Source: Ailurus styani (taxonomy: Eukaryota; Chordata; Mammalia; Carnivora; Ailuridae). From it: a stretch of DNA of 64,000 nucleotides. Position 1 is the first letter of the stretch. Every line of letters begins with the position of its first letter. Below are positions 10,666-20,850 of this stretch, in pieces. Both the position numbers and the translations under genes were made by a program. Where the stretch lies: the NCBI GenBank assembly GCA_002007465.1, contig LNAC01000379.1, positions 753,905 to 817,904 of the forward strand. The letters run 5' to 3'. A model generated the notes under the pieces. It saw only the letters and a list, made by a program, of their open reading frames with translations, did not search any database and was not told the DNA's origin.

Positions 10666-11424
10666 TTGGGATCTAGAGCCTATGTGACTGAACCTCATCT
10701 GGTAATCTGATGCCGTTGATAAAGGTCCTCCACTAGCGATTCTGGAACCTAGGACAAGAGCACAAATTGAGAACCTTCCTTATACCAGTCAAATAAAATG
10801 TTCTCTCCTCCTACCTTGAAAAGTACCATTCATAACAATATTGCGGGCTGGGTTCAGATTTTGAATTCTCAGATACCCCAGGGTTCTGCATCAGAATATA
10901 TGAGTAGAGAGACCGTGGGCCCCAGATCCGTGGCCTGCTGGCTCCTCTCCCCACTCCAAGAACAGGCCTACAGAATGAAGGGCCACATTCACAAGCATGC
11001 AGACATTCCAGCCCACAAATCCACATTCTGATTATACTAGGGTTTCCAGCTGAAGCAAATACAAGTCCAACATTTTACCTGGCAACCCTAGACTACATAC
11101 TGCCTTCCACACAGTTTCCCTCTGGCCAAGGGGCACCCACACTGGTAGCACCAAGTCCTCCCCTTGCAGAAAAGAGCAGCCAAAGGCGGGCCAGGGTAGG
11201 GCCCTTTTGAGCATAGAGCTCAGAGCATAAGCATGGCTTGCCCAGGAATCAGATTGGCTAGGCCATAAGTAATTAAATGAGCTTTACTTCTGGGTCAGTG
11301 TTCTAACCTCCATTTATCTCTTCAAAGTGCTTTATCTCACACAAGTGCACACAGACAGCTCCTACTTTCCCTGTTCCCTAATTCCTATGCTTGGGATTGA
11401 AGCCTTGCACAGAAACACTAACAT
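10666..11424. other. Unassigned unique sequence
   Basis: Nothing recognised. Overlapping 60-77 codon frames on both strands are taken as chance. Confidence 0.5.
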
Positions 11425-11435
11425 AAAGCCTGTCC

Positions 11436-11640
11436 TGGGTGCCTGGCTTGCTCAGTGGGTTAAAGCCTCTGCCTTCAGCTCAGGTCATGATCTCAGGGTC
11501 CTGGGATAGAGGCCCACATCAGGCTCTCTGCTCAGCAGGGAGCCTGCTTCCTCCTCTCTCTCTGCCTGCCTCTCTGCCTACTTGTGATCTCCCTCTCTGT
11601 CAAGTAAATAAATTTAATAAAAAAGAAAATCTTAAAAAAA
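11436..11640 (+). mobile_element. CAN SINE, M-type
   Basis: Full element with TSD AAAGCCTGTCC (11425-11435) and AAAGCCCTGTCC (11641-11652). Confidence 0.95.
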
Positions 11641-11652
11641 AAAGCCCTGTCC

Positions 11653-12429
11653 ATAGAGCTATATTTATTTGTATCATCTCTCTAAGTCACAGTTCAAATC
11701 TCTCCTCCTCTCCCCAAACCCACTCATGAGTCCTCACCCTCTGAATTACTGCCAAACCTTTCTGGACAGCACTGAAGGAAGGGGAAAAACGAAATGTGTG
11801 CTTGCGTGTGCATCCACAACATAAAATCAGACCACCAGTCCAAGTAAAATCCTAAAACAAAAGGATGGAGCAGACAAAGACAGCCAAGCCATCATTAAAG
11901 GCCTCACATTAAGAAATGGGATTAATTTTGTTCAAGAATCATCACGTAAAGGCCTATGCATCAGAGACCTACTCAATGTAATAAAGCAAGTCACGAATAG
12001 AATGGGCAACATTTTCACCCCACTGCTTTAAGTGTTATATTTATAATCTGTTCATCTATAGAAATGATGATTTGAAAGTTAAGGGAGGCCACACACCACA
12101 TTTCCATATTCATAGCAAACCCAGAGATAAAGAAAAGTCAAGTCAAGGACATCGATCCTGGCACTGAAATTACATCAATCTCTCAGGAAGATGACATACA
12201 AGCCAGTCAAACAGACAGACTTGGTCAAAATGTGTCTCAAAGAGGTTGATGGAGGTTTGACATCACAGCACAGCTCTGGAAAATAGAAGTAATTCCCCAG
12301 GAAGACAGAAAATGACTTGAGGGTTTAGGGTGATTGCAACTTTCAGGAGGCAATAGCAGTGGAATGCATCTGCCAAAAATGCTGATGCCATCTTAGGCTG
12401 TTTAATAAATATGAATAAAATAAAGTTTT
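11653..12429. other. Unassigned unique sequence
   Basis: No recognised repeat or gene. Confidence 0.5.
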
Positions 12430-12660
12430 ATTCTTTATGAGTCATGTATATGCCAGGTACTGAGCTAAGTGCTTTCTATGTACATTATCTTGTTAAATCC
12501 TCACAACAGCCAAGCAAATGCTGTTATTATTCCCACCTGAACAGAATAGGAAATGGAAGCCCAGAGAGTATAAAAACTTAGCTCCATGGAACAGAACAAG
12601 AAATAAACCTACTATTTGAACCTAGATACCTCAATCACTGATAATATCACTCCTGTTTCA
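12430..12660 (-). mobile_element. MIR, antisense
   Basis: TATGCCAGGTACTGAGCTAA, GTGCTTTCTATGTACATTAT, AAATCCTCACAACAGCC, AGGAAATGGAAGCCCAGAGA and ATTTGAACCTAGATACC are reverse-complement MIR. Confidence 0.88.
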
Positions 12661-12763
12661 GAACCCACACACCTAGAGAAAAGACAATGACATGGGAAGA
12701 AGAGCAAGGTTGTGAGGGGACCTCAAGCCATCCCAAGTATAGGAAAGTTCAAGAAGCTAAACC

Positions 12764-12960
12764 CGGATGCCTGGGTAGCACAGTCAGTTAAGCCTCCAAC
12801 TCTTGGTTTCTGCTCACATTGTGATCTCAGGATTGTGAGACTGAGCCCCTTGTCGGGCTCCATGCTCTGCATGCAGTCTGCTTGAGATGCACTCTCCCTC
12901 ATCCCCCCGCCCCGCTAATGCGCGCGCTCTCTCTCAATCTCTAAATAAATAAATCTTAAA
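12764..12960 (+). mobile_element. CAN SINE, D-type
   Basis: Head GGATGCCTGGGTAGCACAGT with CAACTCTTGGTTTCTGCTCA; 3' part contains GCGCGCGCTCTC and ends AAATAAATAAATCTTAAAG. The purine tract that follows seems to have grown from its tail. Confidence 0.92.
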
Positions 12961-13022
12961 GAAGAAAAAGAAGAAGAGGAGGAAGAGGAGGAGGGGAAGG
13001 AGGAGGAGGAGGAGGAGGAAGG
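12961..13022 (+). repeat. Purine (GAA/GGA) microsatellite in a SINE tail
   Basis: An uninterrupted run of A and G made mainly of GAA, GAG and GGA units continues from the poly-A tail of the preceding SINE. Confidence 0.9.
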
Positions 13023-13049
13023 CAAACATATTTCACATTAAAAAAAGGT

Positions 13050-13400
13050 TCTGGTAGACATAAGATCCATGAAGTCAGAGATTATGTGTCCTTGAAACAC
13101 TCATATAGGGCGCCTGGGTGGCTCAGTGGGTTAAAGCCTCTGCTTTCGGCTCAGGTCATGATCTCAGCGTCCTGGGATAGAGGCCCACATCGGGCTCTCT
13201 GCTCAGCAGGGAGCCTGCTTCCTCCTCTCCTTGTCTCTCTGCCTATTTGTAATCTCTCTCTCTGTGTCAAATAAATAAAAATAAAATCTTTAAAAAAAAA
13301 AAAAAAAGAAACACTCATATATCCAGAATTTGTATCACAGCGCCTAAAACATAGTAGGTTATCAATAAATATTTATTGAATAAGTGGATGAGTGCATTAA
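13050..13400 (+). mobile_element. L2 3' end, interrupted by a SINE
   Basis: GATCCATGAAGTCAGAGATT precedes the SINE at 13108-13307. ACAGCGCCTAAAACATAGTA and ATCAATAAATATTTATTGAA follow it. Together they give the L2 terminal motif (AAGCTCCATGAGGGCAGGGA... CACATAGTAGG... CAATAAATATTTGTTGAATG). Confidence 0.8.
13108..13307 (+). mobile_element. CAN SINE, M-type, inside L2
   Basis: Full element with perfect 14-bp TSD GAAACACTCATATA (13094-13107 and 13308-13321). Confidence 0.96.
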
Positions 13401-14100
13401 TGGAGGGAAAGATGAATGACTTCAGTACTGCCTTAAGAAGTATATATAAAGTGTAATCACATAAAAGAGATATTGTAATATTCTATTTGATTATGAAGGC
13501 AGAAGTTACAGGGTGGTAGATGTTAACTGCAAATAAGAAAGACTTCTAAAAGTTAGCATAGTCCAGCAGGATGGAGTTGGCCTGAGAAGTCACAAACTTC
13601 TCCCTACAGAAATTATTCTCACAATCAGCTGATAAGACAGTGGTGTGTTTTGTTTGCCTTTTACAAGTAAGAAGTAGAACAGAAAGGTTTGCTGTTTTAC
13701 TAAAGGTAATCAGGCTGACCATTTAGATACAGGCCATCATCCTTTCCTTTTGAATTTAAACTGCAACTTTGATGTTAAATTCCAAAAGTCAGGAGTGTCC
13801 AAATGTTATTTGAATTTTACTACTCCAAGTCTATCTTTAAGCCTTACTAACATGTCCATAGAACTGATGACTAATAAATCACTAACTAATACATACAAAA
13901 AAAAAAAAAACAGATCATTGCCATTTGAGGAAGTATAAGCACCCTAGTCAGTTGCTTGGAACTCAACACTCATGACCAGACTGAATTGAGCACTGCCCAA
14001 TTCATATGAGTGTGTTTTACCATAAGGAGATACATGGGTAAGACTAAGAATTCTAATAGTTAAATTACAAATAATGCTATGTGCCTATGGTGAGACATAT
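13401..14100. other. Unassigned unique sequence
   Basis: AT-rich with an A14 tract near 13898; nothing recognised. Confidence 0.5.
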
Positions 14101-14680
14101 ATGGTTGATCCTCAATATTCAAAAATTCCAGATTTCCAAAACTGCCTACTCCCTAAAATCAATCTGTAACGCCCAGATCAGAACTCATAGGGCTTTCATG
14201 GTAATCCACAGATGGGCATGTGTGCATAGTGGTGAAAGATTTGCATGTTCCCAGTTGAAATGGAACAAGTAAATACTCTGTCTTCTAGTTTCAGTTCTCC
14301 TACTATAAAAAACTGACCTTTCACAGTCTATTTACTGCAACCATTTTAACATTTTTTGTGTTTTTTCTTGGCGATTTCACTATTTTTAATGATCCTCTTG
14401 GTGATTTCACTTTTTTCAGTGATCTTCCTGCATAATGCTGAAGGGCTATCTGGTGTTCCTAAGCACAAGAGGCAGTATGGTGCCTTATAGAGAAAATAAT
14501 GTGTTAGATACACTTCATTCAGGCTGAGTTATATATAGTACTATTGGCTGTGAGTTCAATATTAATGAATAAGCAATATATACTAAATAAGGCATCCTTG
14601 AACAAAACACATATTAAAGCAAGGTTATGCATTGATCGGTTAACAAATTGGCTCACAAGAACCTAACCTAATTCACTGTT
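14101..14680 (+). mobile_element. TcMar-Tigger DNA transposon remnant with transposase N-terminus
   Basis: The 5' noncoding part is diverged Tigger: TTGATCCTCAATATTC, TTTCCAAAACTGCCTACTCC, ATCTGTAACGCCC and CTTTCATGGTAATCCACAGA. A coding remnant follows at about 14420-14580. Translated in short frames it reads like the first transposase helix-turn-helix (pogo/CENP-B type): phrases equivalent to VLSSVPKRK, CLTEKIRVLD and SYSAVGCEFNVNE are traceable, with frame changes. The element stops at about AGAACCTAACCTAATTC. The catalytic DDE domain is absent, so it is dead. Confidence 0.75.
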
Positions 14681-15129
14681 CTTTATGCCAGAAATAAGAA
14701 GAATCAAATGTATGTATTTCTAGAATCTCCTAGTCTTATCTGGCTTCCTCGAGATCATGTGCACACACTGACAACCGTCTGGGCAACAGCATGAGAGACA
14801 AGCGACAGAGCCAGTTAGACAGAGACTCCAAGGTCTCAAGCTCAGCATCAAGATGTAGGATCTGTAATTCTGAAAATATTCTCAAACTAGGAGACCAGCA
14901 AATCCAAGGCCTCCCTTAAGCTTATCATCAATCCCAGCCAAACAGCCACCAATCGAGGTAAGGACCTGTAGCCTAGTTAAGACAGTCTCACTGCTTCCTG
15001 TCCAAGCTCATGCTAGAGAACAGACTTCCTCCTAAAAACTTTTCAGAGATTTCTACTGGTGTTGAGAAACCAGACATTCAGGTCAAGAACACTGTAGTGG
15101 GAAACAACGTACAGAGTCTAGGATTTGGC
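14681..15129. other. Unassigned unique sequence
   Basis: Nothing recognised. Confidence 0.5.
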
Positions 15130-16160
15130 CACATGCTGTTTGACAGGGTACATCGTGGCACCACACGCCCAGCTTGACCAGACCAAGTGAGCTATTCCCC
15201 CCAAGGATCAACGGGTGAGACAGGGATGACCCACGGGGTCTCAGAAGCCTCCCTCCCCGACACAGAAACCAGTCAGATCTAGGGACTGCAGAATTGCTTC
15301 CCGACTGGGTGAAAGCGCCAACGCATCAAGAAGGAAAGACCTCCCTGCCACAGCCAGGAAACAAGAAGTCCAGCCTACCTGGCAGGATGTCCAAACTTAG
15401 AGCAATTAGCCACCGAGGGCCCAAAGGGTTCAGATCACAGTACTTGCCACAAGCACATAACGCCCACTACACCAAGAGAAGTTTCTAAAGAAATGAAGTG
15501 TTTTGCTTTGTTTTTTCACCCCTGGGAAAAAGAGCACTTGACAAAAGGCACTAAAATACTCAGAATAAAATCTCAAGTTGGAGCTGTCAAAGACATCAAG
15601 ATAAAGCACAGCAAGCACACGCAGGAAGCCGCAGCGCTGCTTCAAGCCGGACCACACTGCCACCTACTGCACAAGAGCACCCTTCTCCTCGGCCTTGTCT
15701 GTCCTGAATGCTTTCAGGAGATCCATTCTGGAAAATGTGGCCATTCTTTCTTTCCCCTTTCTCCGGGCGGTTTGGCACCGGGACAGAAAGCCCCCTGTGC
15801 AAGCCAGCAGCACGTCGCCTGGGGCACCCACCCCCCAGGGGGAACTTGGACGTAGCTGGATGGCAAGGCGGCACCATCAGACACTGACTCACTTGTTCCC
15901 TGACAGAAGTTGGGGGATGCAGAGTCCACATGAATGTGAGGAGATGCACACGACACAGAAAACAACCGCATCACAAGACAACCGCAGGGAAGAAATTGCT
16001 GACAAGCGCTTGGAGCGAGGCACCCATAACCATGAATCACACAGCCTAACAGCTGGGTACCAAATGATTTGTAAATCTAGAAGATTCAGAAATAACTTAG
16101 CAGAGACAATCCACATGAGATCCAATTCCTAACCCACATTCCCTGGACCGAGGCCAGTGA
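15130..16160. other. GC-richer, repeat-free block of unknown nature
   Basis: By eye this is clearly richer in G/C than its surroundings, contains scattered CpG, and has no repeat I recognise. Overlapping frames of 78-145 codons occur on both strands (for example 15493-15855 and 15695-16132 on plus, 15596-15949 and 15714-16040 on minus). None has a recognisable domain. It could be an old retrocopy or LTR, a regulatory element, or a noncoding exon. Confidence 0.4.
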
Positions 16161-16429
16161 ACAGCACCCGTGGGGCTGGGACTAACTGCTTCCCACACCT
16201 TCTATTGCCATCAAGTAACCAGAGTTAGTGCCCCCGATTCAAGCCTGAAATCCCAAGTTATAGGGGAGTCCAGGACAAAATGGGATGCCAGGCTGAAAGG
16301 TTGCTATGGCCACTTGCCCTGTAAGTCTGTTCTAAGTTGGTAAAGATCATTTCTTGTCTCAAAACAGAAGCCGGAGGCAGGGTGAATGCAAAATCAAATG
16401 AGAAAAGAATAAAAAGGAGGGAATAACAG
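16161..16429. other. Unassigned unique sequence
   Basis: Nothing recognised. Confidence 0.5.
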
Positions 16430-16645
16430 TGATGACTCCTTTAACTGAATCTGTTTTATGTGCCTGATACTTGCCTAAGCATTTTTACATATCACTGTTT
16501 ATAATCCTCTCAACATTACAAATGCTTTTAATGAAGAGGAAACTAAGAACCCAAACACCAAAAGTACTTGCCCAAGATCATACAGATAATGAGACACAGA
16601 AGCTGGATTGTAAGGAGTTTTGGGAAACTAAGAAAGAAGTAGAAA
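16430..16645 (-). mobile_element. MIR, antisense
   Basis: TGTGCCTGATACTTGCCTAA, GCATTTTTACATATCACTG, ATAATCCTCTCAACATTAC, GAAGAGGAAACTAAGAACCC and TTGCCCAAGATCATACAGAT are reverse-complement MIR phrases. Confidence 0.85.
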
Positions 16646-17329
16646 GAAATAATATAGTTGCAAATGCTTCCTATTGTCCGATAATCAAGAAGTATTTAAC
16701 ACATCAAATTTAGGCAGAGAAGAGTAGCCACTTGAAATATGATCAATCTTGCTAGGCATGGAATTGGTACTGCTGTGTCTAGGAAAGACAAAACCACACC
16801 CGTGAGAAGTCGTTTTCCTCTATTCCCTTCTAACGGAATGATTCCCATTGTTAGAGAGATAGTAATACTTTCAAATCCTGAGAATCTGTGCATCAGGAGA
16901 GGACTTAGAGCCTTATGCCCCAAGATGCATAATCCACAGGTCACGGACTACCAGCCCAAAGAATCTGTGACGAACCTTTAACTTCTCACTCACAATAATA
17001 GGACTGTATGGTGAAAACTGAGAAAACATCTAAAAGTTGTCACCTATTTTCTGTGATTCGTAATACTTTTGGAAATAGATAAACCAAGTTCAAAAACATG
17101 GCCAAGAACCATACTAAGAAGAGCTGGCCTCTCGCAAACATTCCCTAGTGCCAAGGAACTTGCAAAGCATTTGAATTACGTCCAAGTACACATCAACCTA
17201 AGATGATACAGCCACAGAGGAACTGAGACATAACCAAGTCTGATGCCCTTATTTGACAAACCGACGACTGGGACAGAGGGAAAGAAAATTCCAGTCCACC
17301 TTCTTCCCTTTATCATTCATTCAAGAGTT
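16646..17329. other. Unassigned unique sequence
   Basis: Nothing recognised. Mirror-image 80-codon frames lie on both strands at 16696-16981. Confidence 0.5.
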
Positions 17330-17908
17330 TCAAAGTTCTGTTTTACTATGGGGGTAGCACTGAAGGAGAACAAATTTTACCACCCCAAGTTATGCTTCTG
17401 TGGCAAACTGATTATTTTAAGCTGTTTATTTTTATGAAACAGCAGACACAGATGAAGCTCTGAAAAACTGAATAGAACTTAACCTTTACTGAAAGACATT
17501 TAATTTGTAAGAAAATTCTTCATTTAGGAGTTTCTACCACCCTGTACCGGAAGAGGGGGATGACTCAAACTGTGGAAGCTCATCAATGGAAAAAGAAAGG
17601 ATTTAAATCTCCCTAGCAACCACATCCTCTTTTACTGTGCTTTGCCTGAGAGCCTCCCATAACTGTCTCCACTGGCTCCCTACCCCTCAACAATTTTTTG
17701 TCTATAGGTGGAAATGGTATGAAAGGTAATGGCTTCACCAATTTCCAAGACTTACTAAGCTTTTCCGGATCTCTCCCAGATATACAAGAGGTATACATGT
17801 TACTAAATGTCTATTTGCTTTTCTTGTTTTGATCTATCTTACATCAATTTAATTATTCGGTGAGCCAAAGAAGCTGAAAGAGAAGGGAAAATTTTTCCAC
17901 CCCTACAT
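17330..17908 (+). mobile_element. ERVL-like LTR, diverged
   Basis: The right end (CTATTTGCTTTTCTTG, ATCAATTTAATTATTCGGTG, GCCAAAGAAGCTGAAAGAGA, AAAATTTTTCCACCCCTAC) closely parallels the right end of the LTR at 39119-39570. Upstream there are CACCCCAAGTTATGCTTCTG and GGCAAACTGATTATTTTAAG. I read both as solo LTRs of one ERVL-type family; I cannot give its library name. Confidence 0.6.
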
Positions 17909-18639
17909 CATGTTCTGTGAAATGTCAACAAAGTGGGAGACAGTCTTTGCCCGCCAAAGGTTTCTGATAGAGCCCTACTTGTAGGTCCTTTAAAAAAGAG
18001 CCTTATAAAACATCACAATATTTTGTGGAGCTGCCCATGATTCCAATTATACATACAGTGTTCACTGATTGTGAAGAACAAAACAATGACCACAAGCTGG
18101 TATACGAATACATTTGTATTTAAAGCCTGTACATGAATCTGAAAAATGGCATTAATTTCTAAGAAATCATTTCTTCAAAGACCGGATAGTTTTTCCTAAG
18201 TGCACTTGGACAATAGCTCATACTGCAAGTCGTGGGCAGGCAACCACTGTTACAGAGGAAAACCCTGCAGACACTGTAGTTACATCCAACTTTATACCCG
18301 GCAGAATTGGAAGTGACTGACATACTATGCTTTAATAGCTTGTAGGAATAGTTATCTACCCCAATATATTCCTTTCCCCATTCACTCAGATCTTTAGTTC
18401 CCTCAGCCACACTCTACCCTTTTAACTTTCTAAACTTCCAACAAATGAAACATACTATTTCACAAGGAGTACTGCTCTAATACAATGCTCTCAGTAAACA
18501 ATCACTTACACCCTAACAAAATACATTCCTTATGCCAACCTAGTGGAGATAATAATAAATGGTATTATGGGAGGTGGATGAATAAAAGGTCACTTCCAGT
18601 TGGGAAGAACTAAAAAGGACTCTGGGCAGATCGTGCCAG
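17909..18639. other. Unassigned unique sequence
   Basis: No feature recognised. Confidence 0.5.
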
Positions 18640-18748
18640 CAGATTGGTAGGGATAAAGGCATAGAAATTGAACCAAGAGCATAAAATACTGGATGCAGAA
18701 ACCCAATTGTCCAGTAATAGATGAATAGTTAAAGAAGATACAAGATTT

Positions 18749-18798
<50 letters not shown>

Positions 18799-19260
18799 AA
18801 TGTTACTGATCAATAAAAAAAGAGAAGACATTGCCATCTGCGACAACATAGGATTGATATAGAGGGTGTGATGCTATGAAAAAAAGCCAAAGAGAAAAAG
18901 ACAAATATACTATGATTATATATGGAATAAAAAAAATTAGTAAGTGACCAAAAAACAGAAACAGATTCATAAAATACAGAGAACAGAATGACGGTTGCCA
19001 GAGAGGAGGGGGATTGGGATGATGGACAAAATGGGTACAGGGGAGTTATAGATATAACCTTCTGATTATGGAATGAGTCAGTCATGGAGATGGAAGGTAA
19101 AGCACAGGGAATATAATCAATGGTATTGTAATAGCATTGTGTGGTGACAGATGGTTAGAACAATGTAACACAGACTTGTTGAATCACTATAGTGTACACC
19201 TGAAACTAATGTGACATTTCGTGTCAAATATAATGCAATAAAAGATTTTCATAAAAAAAA
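18640..19260 (+). mobile_element. L1 3' end (end of ORF2 and 3' UTR)
   Basis: AATTGTCCAGTAATAGATGA and GATCAATAAAAAAAGAGAAG correspond to the L1 ORF2 tail (ACTGTCCATCGATGGATGAA, CAGCCATAAAAAAG). The 3' UTR reads ACGGTTGCCAGAGAGGAGGG, ATCACTATAGTGTACACCTG and AAACTAATGTGAC, then a poly-A-like end. A CA repeat sits inside. Confidence 0.88.
18751..18795 (+). repeat. (CA)n microsatellite
   Basis: About 22 uninterrupted CA units inside the L1 tail, at the place where L1 normally has a short TATACACA stretch. It is a plausible length polymorphism. Confidence 0.98.
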
Positions 19261-19304
19261 TTTTAATGTAAAGTTCCCTAAAAACAAAGCAAATGAACCA
19301 AAGA

Positions 19305-19612
19305 ACAGACCATGAAAACCCAGAGCAAACTGGTGGTTATTAGAGGACAAAGGCTTGGGGGAATGGGCCAATTAGGTGAAGGGTGTTAAGAGGTACATAC
19401 TTCCAGTTATAAAGCAGGTAAGTCACACAGGGATGAAAATTACAGCATAGGGAACAGAGTCAATAATATTGTAATAACCATGTATGGTGCCGGATGGTAA
19501 CTAGACTTACTGTGGTGATCATTTTGTAATATATATAAATGTTGAATCATTAGGTTATAAAACTGAAACTAATATATTGTATGTCAACTATATATCAATT
19601 AAAAAATGTTTC
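19305..19612 (+). mobile_element. Second L1 3' UTR end, same orientation
   Basis: AACTGGTGGTTATTAGAGGA, TACTTCCAGTTATAAAGCAG, GATGGTAACTAGACTTACTG and GTATGTCAACTATATATCAA form an L1 3' UTR. It sits about 45 bp behind the previous L1 end, without a coding part of its own. Confidence 0.85.
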
Positions 19613-19674
19613 CTTAAAAAATGTTTCCTTTAATTATCTCATACTACAGAGTAACACAAGAGTACATCATGGAG

Positions 19675-19878
19675 GGTGCCTGCGTGGTTCAGTGGGTTAA
19701 AGCCTCTGCCTTCAGCTCAGGTCATGATCTCAGGGTCCTGGGATCAAGCCCCGCATTGGGCTCCCTGCTCAGTGGGGAGCCTGCTTCCTCCTCCCTCTGC
19801 TTGCCTCTCAGCCTGCTTGTGATCTCTCTCTCTGTCAAGTAAATAAAAAAAATTAAAAAGATAAAAAATAAATAAAAC
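19675..19878 (+). mobile_element. CAN SINE, M-type
   Basis: Perfect 14-bp TSD AGTACATCATGGAG (19661-19674 and 19879-19892). Confidence 0.96.
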
Positions 19879-19944
19879 AGTACATCATGGAGTGCTAAGT
19901 CTTCTGGTACACAAAGTAATTGGCAGAGGAGCTAGGAAAATAGA

Positions 19945-20365
19945 CAAGATGTCTTTTCATGCCAAACTATGTTGAGAAAGCTTCCTGGAGGAGTGGGATA
20001 TAAACTGAACCTTAAAGTATAGGCAGGATTTGAAGGTAAGAAAACAACGTCCCAGAGCTAGAGGAAACCATTGACGGAGTGAGTATCGGGAAGGAAGAAG
20101 GAAACAATGATGAAGTCAGCCTGGATTAAGCAATGAGTAGATCTCAAGAGTCATGATAAAGAAGATTAGAAAGATGTGTTGATCCAAGGTCATGGAGGGC
20201 CTTAGGATCAGATAAAGGACCTCACTTAATTTTTGTGGTCACTGGGAATCTCCACATGTTGAGAAGGTGAGTGGCACAGAGTGGCACCACAGGTATAGTG
20301 GTCTGGCACGGATATGCAGGGGATTTGTTCTCCATGCATGGCCTTCAAAGTTAAAATGGAACTTT
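19945..20365 (-). mobile_element. L2 LINE, antisense
   Basis: In plus reading, AAGCTTCCTGGAGGAGTGGG, CCAGAGCTAGAGGAAACC, AAGGTCATGGAGGGCCTTAG and GGACCTCACTTAATTTTTGT match the reverse complement of L2 ORF2 3' coding sequence, where conserved phrases read GAAGGCTTCCTGGAGGAGG and AAGGACCTTGTAGGCC. Confidence 0.65.
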
Positions 20366-20369
20366 TTTC

Positions 20370-20570
20370 TTCTTATCATGTATGAGGCCATGGACAAGAT
20401 ATATAACCTCTCTAAGCCACAGGCTTTATAATATCTAAAATGTGCACAGTAATATATACTTTATCATGTTGTTATGAGAATCAATGGACAATCTACATAA
20501 AGTATGTTAATACCTTGCCTACCACATACTACACGATGAGTACTAGCAATTTCTGCTAATAACCATCATC
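20370..20570 (+). mobile_element. MIR nested in antisense L2
   Basis: AACCTCTCTAAGCCACAGGC, ATGTTGTTATGAGAATCAAT, ACCTTGCCTACCACATACTA and a GAGTACTAGCAATTTCTGCT end are MIR; the L2 resumes on the far side. Confidence 0.7.
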
Positions 20571-20589
20571 ATCTTTACCAACAACAAAA

Positions 20590-20850
20590 TTACTATGGAA
20601 AGTAATTAGGAAGCTGAGGCAGTAATCTAGAACTATTATTTAGGCCTAGAAAAAGTCCAAAACCAGGTCATTTGCTGAGGTCAGAGAAAAGGAACGATGG
20701 ACTCTCAAACAAATTCCAAGGAGAGATTCAACAGGATTTGGGCACAGATAACACATGAAAGGTGAAGAAAAAAGGATTGCAAGAGAAGATTCCAGGGCCT
20801 AGGAGCCTTGGATGATAGAACAACACACAAACAACAAGAATGGAACAGTA
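20590..20850 (-). mobile_element. L2 LINE, antisense, continued
   Basis: TTAGGAAGCTGAGGCAGTAA and AGAACTATTATTTAGGCC correspond to the L2 phrase TAGGAGGCTATTGCAATAATCC; AACAGGATTTGGGCACAG corresponds to AACAGGATTTGCTGATGG. Collinear with the part before the MIR. Confidence 0.6.

Noticed and set aside
15695..16132. Plus-strand frame of 145 codons and its overlapping neighbours as a gene
   Set aside because: Frames of similar length overlap on both strands, as expected in GC-richer noncoding DNA; no domain is visible. Kept only as a finding on composition.
18751..18795. CA repeat or other tandem arrays as a CRISPR array
   Set aside because: Simple short-unit repeats without spacers, in a mammalian genome.
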